A stretch of DNA of 64,000 nucleotides from DASXKD01 sp963703605 (GTDB lineage Bacteria > Actinomycetota > Actinomycetes > Streptosporangiales > Streptosporangiaceae): contig CAVPFC010000003.1 of NCBI GenBank assembly GCA_963703605.1, positions 1 to 64,000 of the forward strand, read 5' to 3'. Position 1 is the stretch's first letter; the number at the start of each line of letters is the position of its first letter. The notes below the pieces were generated by a model, which was not told the origin of the DNA, did not search any database, and saw only the letters and a list, made by a program, of their open reading frames with translations. A program made the position numbers and the translations under genes. Shown here piece after piece: positions 7,652-17,176 of the stretch.

Positions 7652-7876
7652 TTACAACTTAGTGAGCTTCGCGCACGGGAGCGGGATTCGGCGTTGTTGC
7701 GGGCGGAAGTCCACAAGCACCGCGTGGTCCTCCACGCCGAGTATGACGCCGAGCCCGTACTTGTCGTGGGTCACCTGATCGTCGACGGCGTACGTCTCGG
7801 GCGGGGGCGCCGGGGCCGGAGGCGGGAACGGGCTGCCGGGCAGGTGGCGCCGGACCGCGGCGCGGGAAGCCTTCAT
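7652..7876 (-). CDS. small conserved protein resembling a CarD/TRCF RID-type beta domain
   Basis: Short basic protein ending YAVDDQVTHDKYGLGVILGVEDHAVLVDFRPQQRRIPLPCAKLTKL. The pattern (D/G)DxVxHDKYGLG...V.VDF.....R.lP.aKLtKL resembles the RNA-polymerase-interacting domain of the CarD family and the C-terminal tail of actinobacterial UvrD-type helicases. I therefore suspect a polymerase- or helicase-associated role without being able to prove it. The start is ATG 7876 (MKASRAAV) or ATG 7888 (MIVG). It is convergent with csp and 3' of the GNAT gene on the same strand. Confidence 0.6.
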   Translation of the reverse strand: MKASRAAVRRHLPGSPFPPPAPAPPPETYAVDDQVTHDKYGLGVILGVEDHAVLVDFRPQQRRIPLPCAKLTKL

Positions 7877-7993
7877 ACCTACTATCATGCGCCTCCCCTG
7901 GTCAGGTCGGGGAGGGCAACAGGCTGTCGGCCGCACGGATCATGGCCTGGGGCCGCGTTTTTTTGAGGTGCACCTGAATCAGTGAGGCGGTCG

Positions 7994-8668
7994 TCAGCGG
8001 GACTCCCGGGGATCGTCTGCCGCGCGGCGGAACAGCTGGACCGAGGCGAGCGGGACGAACCCGGCCGCCAGGAGCGCCCGAACGCTGGCCGCGTTACCCG
8101 GCGCGACCGCCGCCAGGACGAGCTGGCCGGACGGGACCGTGCTCAGCGCGTCACGCACCAGTTCCGCGCCGCGGCCCTGCCCCCGGCGCGCCGGTTCCAG
8201 CTCGAAGCCCAGTTCGGTGAGCCCGGCGATCCCCCGGCTGACCACCGCCAGCGCGGTGCGCTCCCGGCCGGGATAGCCCAGCGGCCGGGGCTCGTCCCGG
8301 ATCCGGGCGGCGAACGCAGCCCGGCGATGCGCGCCCAGGTCGGGGCGGTCCACCAGCCGCGGCGGCTCGCCCACAACGCCGCTGCCGCGGCCGGCCAGCA
8401 CAATGTCCAGGCTGTCGATCCAGCCGTCCGGCCCGGCCAGCGCCACGATCAGCCGCGGATCGTGCGCGCCGCCGAAACCATCGGCGCCCAGCCCGGCCAG
8501 CCGCTCGTCGGTCACATCCGGCGCCACGGCAAAGACCGCGTGCCCGGTGAACGCGATGACGGCCTCCAGCCCCGGGCGCCACGGCGGCACCCGCCGCCAG
8601 CCACCGTCCGGCGCCGGGAACCGCCCGGCCGCGGCGGCGGTGATCAGCCCGGCCAGCGGATGGGCCAT
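7994..8668 (-). CDS. GNAT-like N-acetyltransferase
   Basis: 224 residues. The C-terminal half has the GNAT acetyl-CoA signature LEPARRGQGRGAELVRDAL (about 155-173) followed by GNAASVRALLAAGFVPL, the usual beta5-alpha4 region. The N-terminal half (residues 1-110) is less typical and may be substrate-specific. It overlaps the upstream MarR gene by ATGA at 8666-8670, so the two are co-translated. The substrate is unknown. Confidence 0.75.
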   Translation of the reverse strand: MAHPLAGLITAAAAGRFPAPDGGWRRVPPWRPGLEAVIAFTGHAVFAVAPDVTDERLAGLGADGFGGAHDPRLIVALAGPDGWIDSLDIVLAGRGSGVVGEPPRLVDRPDLGAHRRAAFAARIRDEPRPLGYPGRERTALAVVSRGIAGLTELGFELEPARRGQGRGAELVRDALSTVPSGQLVLAAVAPGNAASVRALLAAGFVPLASVQLFRRAADDPRESR

Positions 8669-9141
8669 CAGCGCGGCCCGCGCGGGCTCAGCGGCACGGG
8701 CTGCCGGGCGAGGACCTTCCGCAGGGCGGTGGTGATCGAGTGCAGCTCGCCGTCGCTGAGGCCCGCGGCGAATTCGTGCTCGATGCCGGCGAGGTAGTGC
8801 GGGGCGGCGGCCCGGTAGCGGGCCAGGCCGTCCGCGGTCAGCACCGCGAACGCGGAGCGCCCGTCGTCCGGGTTGCCGTCCCGGCGCACCAGCCCGGCGG
8901 TCACCAGCTCGCCGACGATCCGGCTGACCCGGGTCCGGCTGAGCACCACCCGCTCGGCCAGCTCGCTCATGGTGAGCCGCGTGCCCGGCGCGGCGGCAAG
9001 CTCAACCAGAACGTCGTACCAGCTCAGCGGCAGCCCGGACGCCTGCTGTAGCGCCTGGTCCAGCCGCGGGACCAGGGCGGCGTGCGCCCGCAGCAGCGCC
9101 GCCCACGCGCCGTCAGCCAACCGCGCCCTCTCCTCGCCCAC
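8668..9141 (-). CDS. MarR-family transcriptional regulator
   Basis: About 157 residues with the MarR winged HTH: LPLSWYDVLVELAAAPGTRLTMSELAERVVLSRTRVSRIVGELVTAGLVRRDGNPDDGRSAFAVLT. The DDGR wing motif is intact. The frame is open to 9216 but that would put the start upstream of the palindrome at 9187-9204. GTG 9141 (VGEERARLADGAW) fits homologue length. It is coupled to the downstream GNAT gene. Likely autoregulated through the palindrome. Confidence 0.85.
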   Translation of the reverse strand: MGEERARLADGAWAALLRAHAALVPRLDQALQQASGLPLSWYDVLVELAAAPGTRLTMSELAERVVLSRTRVSRIVGELVTAGLVRRDGNPDDGRSAFAVLTADGLARYRAAAPHYLAGIEHEFAAGLSDGELHSITTALRKVLARQPVPLSPRGPR

Positions 9142-9186
9142 GGCGCCGATGCTACTCCGTTTGCGTGCGCCCGCACGTTTATGTAA

Positions 9187-9204
9187 TGTACGTGCGCACG
9201 CACA
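9187..9204. promoter_or_regulatory. candidate MarR operator
   Basis: TGTACGTGCGCACGCACA is a near-perfect palindrome (8 of 9 pairs). It lies 46 bp upstream of the MarR start (GTG 9141) and 25 bp before a small plus-strand ORF. A partly similar GC-hexamer palindrome (GTGCGCCCGCAC) lies just downstream at about 9164-9176, giving a possible second half-site. Confidence 0.55.
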
Positions 9205-9228
9205 TATATAGCTCACGAGGAGTCACCC

Positions 9229-9342
9229 ATGCCCACTTCCGGCCCAACCTCGCCACCGCCGACGCCGGCACCGGCCGGCTGGCCGCACACGCCGCTGCCC
9301 GGGAAGCCGCCAAGGGATTCTGAACGCAAGCTGCGGGAGTAG
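9229..9342 (+). CDS. possible 37-residue proline-rich small ORF
   Basis: ATG 9229, preceded by a good CGAGGAG ribosome site (9216-9222), opens a 37-codon frame beginning MPTSGPTSPPPTPAPAG and ending at TAG 9342. It sits directly downstream of the MarR palindrome, where a MarR-controlled target (often a transporter) would be expected. It could be a real small gene, the remnant of a lost target gene, or chance. No homologue recognised. Confidence 0.3.
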   Translation: MPTSGPTSPPPTPAPAGWPHTPLPGKPPRDSERKLRE

Positions 9343-9375
9343 CTTTGGACCCATGGCGCATGGGAGTCGTGGCTG

Positions 9376-10245
9376 ATGCACGTCGTCGGCGTGGTGCTGC
9401 ACCCGCAGCGGGATTCCGCCGAAGCGGTGGGCGCGATCCTGGACTGGGCCGCACGCAGGGGCGTCCAGGTCCTGGGCATCGCATCGGAGATCGCCCGGCT
9501 GAACTGCGCCGCCACCGCGGTCACGCCCGAAGAACTCGGCCAGCGCTGCGACCTGCTGGTCAGCCTCGGCGGCGACGGGACGATGCTGCGCGCCATGCGG
9601 CTGGCCGACCGGCAGCGCGCCCCGGTGCTCGGGGTGAACCTCGGCAAGCTCGGCTTCCTGGCCGAGGTGGACGTGCCCGACCTGCCCGCCGCGCTGACCG
9701 CCATCGACGAGCACCGGTACACGGTCGAGCCGCGGCTCGCCGTGGACGCGGTCGTCGCTGACCAGGTCGTCACCGCGTTCAACGATGTCGCCGTCGTCCG
9801 CTACCCGGGCGAGCCGTCCGCCGCCGTCGCGGTCCGGGCCGCCGGGCACCCGTTCGTCAGCTACGCGGCCGACGCGGTCGTGGTGGCCACCCCGACCGGC
9901 TCCACCGCCTACAGCTTTTCGGCCGGCGGCCCCATCGTCAGCCCCGCGGTCGAGGCGCTGCTGGTCACCCCCGCGGCGCCGCACTCGGCCTACAACCGCG
10001 GCCTGGTGCTCTCGGTCTCCGACAGCCTGGCGCTGGAGATCCTGCCCGGCAGCGGCCCGCTCGCGATCGAGGTCGACGGGCACGTCGCCGCGCAGGTCAG
10101 CCCGGGAGACCAGATCCAGCTCCAGCCGCGTCCCGGCGCCGCGCATGTCGTCCGGCTCGGCCACACGACGTTTTACGAGCGAGCCCGGCGCAAGCTGCGG
10201 CTGACCGACTCCGCGGAGGTCCCCGCCTGGCCCGCGCCTACCTAG
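9376..10245 (+). CDS. nadK: NAD kinase
   Basis: Cytoplasmic ATP- (or polyphosphate-) dependent phosphorylation of NAD to NADP. 289 residues, normal length. The GGDGTMLRAMRL loop (about 70-81) contains the catalytic Asp. It also has FNDVAVVRYPGEP, the glycine-rich TGSTAYSFSAGGPIVSP (about 175-191) and GPLAIEVDGH. ATG 9376 is the first in-frame start. It is followed by a strong hairpin and a convergent gene. In many actinomycetes nadK neighbours recN/tlyA; here it stands alone. Confidence 0.95.
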   Translation: MHVVGVVLHPQRDSAEAVGAILDWAARRGVQVLGIASEIARLNCAATAVTPEELGQRCDLLVSLGGDGTMLRAMRLADRQRAPVLGVNLGKLGFLAEVDVPDLPAALTAIDEHRYTVEPRLAVDAVVADQVVTAFNDVAVVRYPGEPSAAVAVRAAGHPFVSYAADAVVVATPTGSTAYSFSAGGPIVSPAVEALLVTPAAPHSAYNRGLVLSVSDSLALEILPGSGPLAIEVDGHVAAQVSPGDQIQLQPRPGAAHVVRLGHTTFYERARRKLRLTDSAEVPAWPAPT

Positions 10246-10247
10246 CC

Positions 10248-10283
10248 CGCCTGGCGCCGCCTCCGCGGGGGCGGCGCCAGGCG
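10248..10283. terminator. strong bidirectional hairpin terminator
   Basis: Perfect 14-bp arms CGCCTGGCGCCGCC and GGCGGCGCCAGGCG around an 8-nt loop, 2 bp after the nadK stop and 20 bp before the convergent phosphoesterase stop. Symmetric, so it can serve both genes. Confidence 0.8.
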
Positions 10284-10302
10284 GTACGGCCGATGGCGTC
10301 GG

Positions 10303-11262
10303 TTACAGGTTGAACGCCGCGGTCATCGTCGTGGCGGTCGCGGCCTTGCCCAGCTTGGGCAGGCCGAGCAACTGCTCCGCGGTGCCGAGCAGGGAGTAGT
10401 GGTTGAACAGCGTCGCGGACTTGGTACCGGCCTTGGTGCTCGGGCTGATCACCAGCGCGGCGACGTGGCAGCTCACGTCCTTGGTGTTGGTGGCGCAGTG
10501 CTCGCCGCCGGCGTAGCTGCCGTTCTCGCCCTCATCCCAGACGATGAACACCGCGGTCGAGCCGTTCTTGTACTCGGGGCTGCTGAAGATCTTGGGCAGG
10601 TTGGCCGACAGCCATTTGTTACCGTCGGCGACCGTCCCGTCGTGCATGTCGTCGATCAGGTTCGGGGTGATGAACGAGAAGGCGGGCAGCTTGCCCGCGG
10701 CCAGGTCGCTGGCAAGCTTGGTGTAGGGCACGTCGAACTTGGCGCAGCCCTTGAGCTTGGTGTAGTACGGCGGCGGGTCGTGCCGCACCGCGTACTCGCC
10801 CGAGTCCGTCTTGGCGCAGTTCCCGGGCATCGACTCCTCGTACGCCCGCCAGGTCTCCCCCTGGGAGAAGATGCTGTGCGCCGTGGTGGTACAGCCGGGG
10901 ACCGGGTCGCAGTCGGCGTCGAACTTCGCGATGGACGAGTAGCCAAGCCCCGATGTCGCGCTCATGTAGTTGGGCAGGCTGGGGTGGCTGACGTTGTGGT
11001 AGTTGGTGGCCAGCCCGCAGTGGCTAGCCAGCGAGTTGATATACGGGGCCTGCTTCGAGCCGATGATGGTGGAGTAGCTCTGGTTTTCCATCCAAACCCA
11101 GATCACGTGCTTGTAGGCCGGCGCCGATGCCACCTTGCCACACGGGCTACTGGCGGCGGCCGGGGGCATCACGGCCGCTGCGCCAGCGGAAGCGGTGACC
11201 GTGGCGGTGGTGCCGAGCACCACGGCGACGGCCGCCATTAGGGCACCCATTCTGGTCCGCAT
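10303..11262 (-). CDS. secreted phosphoesterase-family protein (acid phosphatase / phospholipase C-like)
   Basis: 319 residues with a Sec-type signal (MRTRMGALMAAVAVVLGTTA, cleavage near ASAGAAA about 27-30). The mature part matches the alkaline-phosphatase-like phosphoesterase family: HVIWVWMENQSY, NVSHPSLPNYMSATSG, FSFITPNLIDDMHDG, FIVWDEGE and a final HYSLLGTAEQLLGLP. It contains several paired Cys (C41, C82 and others), as expected for an exported protein. It probably hydrolyses phosphomono- or diesters outside the cell; the substrate is unknown. Convergent with nadK; the 267-bp upstream gap shows no recognised pho box. Confidence 0.85.
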   Translation of the reverse strand: MRTRMGALMAAVAVVLGTTATVTASAGAAAVMPPAAASSPCGKVASAPAYKHVIWVWMENQSYSTIIGSKQAPYINSLASHCGLATNYHNVSHPSLPNYMSATSGLGYSSIAKFDADCDPVPGCTTTAHSIFSQGETWRAYEESMPGNCAKTDSGEYAVRHDPPPYYTKLKGCAKFDVPYTKLASDLAAGKLPAFSFITPNLIDDMHDGTVADGNKWLSANLPKIFSSPEYKNGSTAVFIVWDEGENGSYAGGEHCATNTKDVSCHVAALVISPSTKAGTKSATLFNHYSLLGTAEQLLGLPKLGKAATATTMTAAFNL

Positions 11263-11529
11263 GAAACCTCCAGGTATTTGCGGGGATGGTGCTCAGTGTC
11301 GCGCCATATCCCCAGGTCGGGGAACCATCCCGCAATGACCCTTACCTGCCGATCATGGGTCATTTACCTCGGCGCCGCTCACCGTTGGCGCAGCCCACCT
11401 GGAACCGGCCGCGGTGAACCAGCGGGCCGCTCCGCCCGTGTTGGAAATGAGGGACCACTGCGGCCGACTGCTCCGCCGGATGCGCCATGGACGGCGCGGA
11501 GAAACGTCCAACAGTGAGGGGATTTCAGC

Positions 11530-12039
11530 ATGCCTGGTGCAATCAGCCCGTGGGAGATCACGGCCGCCAGTGAGACGACCATCACCACCCACACCACCCG
11601 CTCGCCCGCTCTGGCCGATGACCCGGCGGTGCGCGCCGTGACGGTAATAGGCCTGGTCGCGGTCGGCATCGTCCACGCCCTGGAGATCCCGGGCCAGGTC
11701 AGCGGCGCGGTCTGGCTGACCATCGGGTTCTGCCTGCTCGCGGTCGTCGCACCGGCCGCCGGGCTGTGGCTGCTTATCCGGCCTTCGCTGCTCGCGTGGG
11801 AGTTCGCCGGGCTGGTCAGCGGGATGGCCGCGGCCGGTTACGTGCTGACCCGGAGCGTCCCGGTGCCCGGCGATGCCGGAGACGTCGGCAACTGGCTGGA
11901 GCCGCTGGGCGTGGCCGCCCTGATCACCGAGGGCGTCATCGTCATCATTGCCGTGCTCATCCTGGGCGGCATCTACCGGGCCAGCCACGCCAGCCGTCCG
12001 TGGGTGCGCGCCCGCGCCCTCGCCCCGGCCCGGCCGTAA
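11530..12039 (+). CDS. polytopic membrane protein of unknown function
   Basis: 169 residues with four predicted membrane spans (about 37-55, 60-80, 85-108 and 135-158). The N-terminus is soluble and Thr/Ser-rich (TTITTHTTRSPALADDP). A short Pro/Gly loop (SVPVPGDAGDVGNWLEP) separates spans three and four. No catalytic motif. The ATG follows GTGAGGGG. I do not recognise the family; it stands alone between two unrelated genes. Confidence 0.65.
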   Translation: MPGAISPWEITAASETTITTHTTRSPALADDPAVRAVTVIGLVAVGIVHALEIPGQVSGAVWLTIGFCLLAVVAPAAGLWLLIRPSLLAWEFAGLVSGMAAAGYVLTRSVPVPGDAGDVGNWLEPLGVAALITEGVIVIIAVLILGGIYRASHASRPWVRARALAPARP

Positions 12040-12064
12040 CGCGCAGCCGGACGGGGGGCGGGGG

Positions 12065-12098
12065 CGGGCGCGAAGCGCGGGGGCGGGAGAGGCAGAGC
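12065..12098 (+). repeat. dispersed G-rich repeat, copy 1
   Basis: A 34-bp segment matches 41042-41075 with only two differences (core GGGCGCGAAGCGCGGGGGC then GGGARAGGYAGAGC). Here it fills the short gap before the threonine synthase start. A related copy on the other strand is at 16150-16224. Confidence 0.7.
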
Positions 12099-12118
12099 CG
12101 CGGTGCGAGTATTGCCTG

Positions 12119-13301
<1,183 letters not shown>

Positions 13302-13324
<23 letters not shown>

Positions 13325-13970
13325 GGCTGTGGCCCAGGTTCCCTTCCGGGATGAAGCGGTGCCACAGCGGGGTGAACCCGTCGTCCCGGAGCCAGCGCAG
13401 GTACGCGCCGGTGTCGCCGTGGTCCCAGAACATGTCGGCGCCCAGGTGGTGCTCGGTTCCGGTCCACCAGGCGGCGCCCACGATCGCCAGCAGGTAGCCG
13501 CCCGGGCGCAGCCAGCCGCGAATGCGGGGCAACAGCGCCCGCTGGTCGGCCAGCGGCACATGGATCAGGGAGTAGAAGGCGGTCACCGCGTCGACGCTCG
13601 CCGGGCGCAGCTGGAACTCGGCCATGTCGGCGCGCACGAAGCTGGCCGCGGGGACGAGCGCGCGGGCCCTGCCGAGCTGGACCGGCGAGAAGTCGACGCC
13701 GAGCACGGTCAGTCCGTGGCGGGTCAGCGCCAGCGTGCCCGGGATGCCGGCCCCGCAGCCGAGGTCCACCACCCGGGCCCGCTCGGGGATCAGCCCGGCA
13801 AGCTCGGCGACCCAGCCCAGGTAACGGCCCAGGTCCTCGTCGGTGGATGGGTGCGCGGCGCCGTCGTCGGCCCGGTAGGCGCGCGAGATCGCGTCGTAGC
13901 CGCGGCGCACCAGCGCGCGCTGCCTGGCCCTGGCCGCCTCGTCCTCCGGCAGCCTGCTGGAATGCGTCAC
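13302..13970 (-). CDS. class I SAM-dependent methyltransferase
   Basis: 222 residues. Motif I is VVDLGCGAGIPGTLAL (about 66-81), followed by VLGVDFSPVQLGRAR, the acidic FVRADMAEFQL and VDAVTAFYSLIHVP with RIRGWLRPGGYLLAIVG, a complete methyltransferase type 11/25 core. The C-terminal half has a conserved aromatic segment (AAWWTGTEHHLGADMFWDHGD). The substrate is unknown. Convergent with threonine synthase. Confidence 0.85.
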
Positions 13971-14043
13971 GCGGCCAACCTACGTGACCCGGCTCGGCGG
14001 TAACCTCTGGGTACTATCCACCAGCAAATGAGGAGCGACCGGC

Positions 14044-14772
14044 ATGGGTCTCTTCCAGAGGGCTCACGACATAGTGGCGGCCAAGACCAACAAGGCGCTC
14101 GACGCCGCCGAGAAGCCCGACGAGATGCTCGATCTGTCCTACGAGCAGATGCTTGACCAGCTCACCCAGGTCCGCCGGGGCCTGGTGGCGATCGCCGCGT
14201 CGCGCAAGCAGATCGAGCTGCAAGAACAGCAGCTTCAGCACACGGTGGACCACCTCCAGGACCAGGCCAAGGCGGCGCTGGCCCAGGGCAACGAGGACCT
14301 GGCCAGGGAGGCCCTGTCCCGCAAGGCCACCGCGCAGGCCCAGATCGACTCCCTGGAGCCGCAGCGCCAGCAGCTCGGCGAGGAGGAGCAGAAGCTCGAG
14401 CAGACCCTCGCCGCGTTGCAGCAGCGGGTGAACTCCTTCCGCTCGCAGAAGGAGGTGCTGAAGGCTCAGTACACCGCGGCCCAGGCCGAGACCTCGGTGA
14501 ACGAGAGCGTCACGGGGATCTCCAAGAGCTTCAGCGACGAGGGCGCGTCGCTTCAGCGGGCCCAGGACAAGATCGCCACGATGCAGGCCCGCGCGGGGGC
14601 GATGGACGAGCTGATCCAGTCCGGGGTGCTCGAGGACGTGGGCGGCAACACCGACGACATCCAGGAGGAGCTGGACAAGGCCGGGACGAACGCCGAGGTG
14701 GACAAGGAGCTTGCCTCGCTCAAGGCCGAGCTCGGCGCCGGCTCAGCCCCGCCGGAGATCACCGCGGGCTGA
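14044..14772 (+). CDS. pspA: PspA/IM30-family membrane-stress protein
   Basis: 242 residues, almost entirely helical coiled coil with many Gln/Glu/Lys heptads (about 25-170). The start MGLFQRAHDIVAAKTNKALDAAEKP is the membrane-binding amphipathic helix of PspA/IM30 proteins. These ESCRT-III-like proteins bind and repair the cytoplasmic membrane. The C-terminus (IQEELDKAGTNAEVDKELASLKAELG) is the short actinobacterial form. ATG 14044 follows GAGGAGCG. Monocistronic; convergent with the universal stress protein. Confidence 0.9.
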   Translation: MGLFQRAHDIVAAKTNKALDAAEKPDEMLDLSYEQMLDQLTQVRRGLVAIAASRKQIELQEQQLQHTVDHLQDQAKAALAQGNEDLAREALSRKATAQAQIDSLEPQRQQLGEEEQKLEQTLAALQQRVNSFRSQKEVLKAQYTAAQAETSVNESVTGISKSFSDEGASLQRAQDKIATMQARAGAMDELIQSGVLEDVGGNTDDIQEELDKAGTNAEVDKELASLKAELGAGSAPPEITAG

Positions 14773-14787
14773 GCCCGCGCCACCGGG

Positions 14788-15255
14788 TCAGGGCACCACG
14801 GTGACCGGCCACCGGCCGGCCCGCACCAGCCGCACCGCCAGCGAGCCGACCAGCCGGTGGCCCGCGTGCTTGGACGCGCCCACCACGACGGCGTCGGCGC
14901 GTATCTCGTCGGCGATCCGGCGGATCTCGGTGAACGGGTCACCCTCGGTGGCGACGACGTTGAGGGTGATGCCCATCTCCGCCGAAAACTCGCGGGCGCG
15001 GCGGCGCATGTCCTCGGCGATCTCGGTGAACGCCTCGCGCCGGGCGGCGGACAGGGCGGCCCCGCCCGCCGTCGCCGCGCCGAGCCCGGCCAGCGGTTCC
15101 ACGTAGACGACGGTCACCGTGGCTCCCTGCCGGCGGGCCAGGCCCGCGGCGTACCAGGCCGCTCGCAGCGACGTGGTCGAGCCGTCGACGCCCACCAGGA
15201 TCGCCTTGGGCCCGTCGGTGCCGAGCTCGAACGTGCCCTTTCCGGCTTCGGTCAC
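14788..15255 (-). CDS. universal stress protein (UspA family)
   Basis: 155 residues, a single Usp domain: AILVGVDGSTTSLRAAWYAAGLARRQGATVTVVYV at the start, then the ATP-binding loop VVVGASKHAGHRLVGSLAVRLVRAGRWPVTVVP with G-x2-H-x2-G...GS spacing. It is likely a nucleotide-binding stress or dormancy protein. 15 bp from the convergent pspA stop. Confidence 0.9.
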   Translation of the reverse strand: MTEAGKGTFELGTDGPKAILVGVDGSTTSLRAAWYAAGLARRQGATVTVVYVEPLAGLGAATAGGAALSAARREAFTEIAEDMRRRAREFSAEMGITLNVVATEGDPFTEIRRIADEIRADAVVVGASKHAGHRLVGSLAVRLVRAGRWPVTVVP

Positions 15256-15279
15256 AGCGGCAGTGTATGACCGGGCGCG

Positions 15280-16292
15280 TCACGCCGCGATGACGGTCAG
15301 TACGTAGTACCCGAGCGCCGCGAAGACCACGACCGGGACCAGGACGATGGTCAGCAGCACCGCTTGCAGCCGCCCGTGCCGGTCGGTCCCGATGATGCGC
15401 CGCCCTCCGTCACGCCGGCCGCGACGTCGTTGCAGCGGGCCCGGAACGTCGGCGGGTAGTACCAGCGCATGGGCTTCCCGCCCGCGACGTGCCGCTCGGC
15501 GAACCACAGCTGCACGCCGTCGAACACCTTGCGCAGCGGCCTGCGGCCGAAGAAGAGCGACGCGGCGAAACCCATCACCTTCTTGTCCCAGTTCAGCGTG
15601 TCGATCGACGCGGTCCGCTGCCACCATGACGCGTGCGGGCCCAGCGCGGTGACCGTGTTGTGCAGCAGCGCGATGTCGTGCCGGATGGCCGCGTCCAGGA
15701 AGTACACGACGGCGAACCCGGGAGCGCCGTAGATCGGTGCCCACAAAAAGAGCGCGTACGGGATCTGCCACAGCGACAGCTCGCGCTTGCTCTTCAGGTT
15801 CGGGATGCGCAGGAAGCCCTCGATCCGGTCCAGCCGGTTCACCGGCCGGGCGGCGTACCTGATCCGGTGCCTGCGGTAGTGGTTCCAGACGAGCTGCTGG
15901 GCGATGGCGCCGCCGTAGAAGCCCTCGGCGACGTCCCGGATGTCGTGGCGCAGGTTGGCGTCGGAGATGAACGAGTGCCACCACGCCGTCATGTGCCCAT
16001 TCCACTCGAACACCGCGTAGTACAGGCCGGTGATGTCGAGGGAGCCGATGTGCGCGAACAGCAGCGCGGCGATGAGCGACAGGAGGATGAGACCGAGCCA
16101 CCTGATCGGGTGCCGGAACGGGCTGACCAGCGGCGGCGGCCGCTGTATCTTTCCCGCCCCCGCGCTCTGCTTCTCCCGCCCCCGTCCTGCGCCCGTCCCC
16201 GTCCTGCGCCCGCCCCCGCTCTGCTTTACGGTGCCGGGCTGCCCCGGCGCGACGGGCGCCCCGAGATCTGGTATGTCCGGCATGTCGCACAT
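15280..16292 (-). CDS. membrane protein of unknown function, frameshift near the 3' end
   Basis: About 337 residues when one frame change is corrected. After a Gly/Arg-rich N-terminus there is a membrane span (IRWLGLILLSLIAALLFAHIG, about 63-83) and a conserved cytoplasmic-looking body (DIRDVAEGFYGGAIAQQLVWNHYRRHR, YALFLWAPIYGAPGFAVVYFLDAAIRHD). The frame from 16292 runs out at 15351, but from about 15400 the next frame continues smoothly into DRHGRLQAVLLTIVLVPVVVFAALGYYVLTVIAA, a second span ending at 15280. One base is therefore probably missing near 15400. Residues about 21-53 are encoded by the dispersed G-rich repeat at 16150-16224. No function recognised. Confidence 0.65.
16150..16224 (-). 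repeat. dispersed G-rich repeat, copy 2 (inside a coding region)
   Basis: On the minus strand this reads as repeats of GGGCGGGA(G/A)AAGCAGAGC and GGGACGGGCGCAGGACGGGG, closely related to the segments at 12065-12098 and 41014-41080. It lies in the N-terminal coding part of the membrane protein at 15280-16292, encoding a Gly/Arg-rich stretch, or just before its true start. Confidence 0.6.
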
Positions 16293-16372
16293 TGTGCAGC
16301 AATCCTGGCGGCCCGGACCAACCGGGCGGCCCGCACCGCGCGGTCCCCTCCGGCGCGTGTCACCATGGCGAC

Positions 16373-17155
16373 GTGAAACGGACCGGGCCCGCGGACACCA
16401 GGCAGCAGTGGAACGCGAACGCCGCGGCGTGGACGGAGCTGTCCCGGGGGGGCTTCGACCGCTACCGGGACCTGGTGAACACCCCCGCGTTCTTCGGCCT
16501 GCTTCCGCCGGTGGCGGGGCTGCTGTGCCTGGACCTTGGCTGCGGTGAGGGCCACAACACCCGCCTGCTCGCGGCGCGGGGCGCCCGGATCGTCGCCCTC
16601 GACGTCGCCGAGGCGTTCATCGCGGCCGCGGCCGGAGCGGACCGGACGGGGATTCGCTACGTCCTCGGCGACGGGGCCCTGCTCCCCTTCGGCGGGCCGA
16701 GCTTCGACGCCGTCACCGCGTTCATGAGCCTGATGGACGTCGCGGATCCCGAGCGGGTGCTGCGCGAGGTCGCCCGGGTGCTGCGGCCCGGCGGGTTCGT
16801 GCAGTTCTCCGTCCTGCACCCGGTCATGTCCGCACCGATTGGGCGCTGGGTGGCGGACGAGTCGGGCGTGCGCGAGGCGCGGGCCATCGGCGACTACTTC
16901 TACCAGGGCCCGCTCACCGAAACCTGGACCTTCGGCGCGGCGGCGCCGCAACTGCGCGACCGGTACCCGCCGTTCACGATCACCTACGCGCGGCGCACCT
17001 TCACCGGATGGCTGACCGCGGTCCTCGCGGCCGGCCTGGTCATCGAGGCGATCGACGAGCCGTTTGCCGCCGAGCAGACGGCCGCCGCCCACCCGGAGGT
17101 CGCGGACACCAGGATCGCGCCCTACTTCCTCGTGATCCGCGCCCGCAAGCCGTGA
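16373..17155 (+). CDS. class I SAM-dependent methyltransferase
   Basis: About 260 residues. Motif I is LCLDLGCGEGHNTRLLAARGARIVALDVAEAFIAAA, then YVLGDGALLPFGGPSFDAVTAFMSLMDV and VARVLRPGGFVQFSVLHP, a standard methyltransferase type 11 core. The C-terminal part ends TRIAPYFLVIRARKP, typical of small-molecule methyltransferases. GTG 16373 is chosen: the open frame reaches 16292, but the conserved start is VKRTGPADTRQQWNANAAAW. Substrate unknown. Confidence 0.85.
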   Translation: MKRTGPADTRQQWNANAAAWTELSRGGFDRYRDLVNTPAFFGLLPPVAGLLCLDLGCGEGHNTRLLAARGARIVALDVAEAFIAAAAGADRTGIRYVLGDGALLPFGGPSFDAVTAFMSLMDVADPERVLREVARVLRPGGFVQFSVLHPVMSAPIGRWVADESGVREARAIGDYFYQGPLTETWTFGAAAPQLRDRYPPFTITYARRTFTGWLTAVLAAGLVIEAIDEPFAAEQTAAAHPEVADTRIAPYFLVIRARKP

Positions 17156-17176
17156 CCCCGTCGGCCCTGGCCGCCG

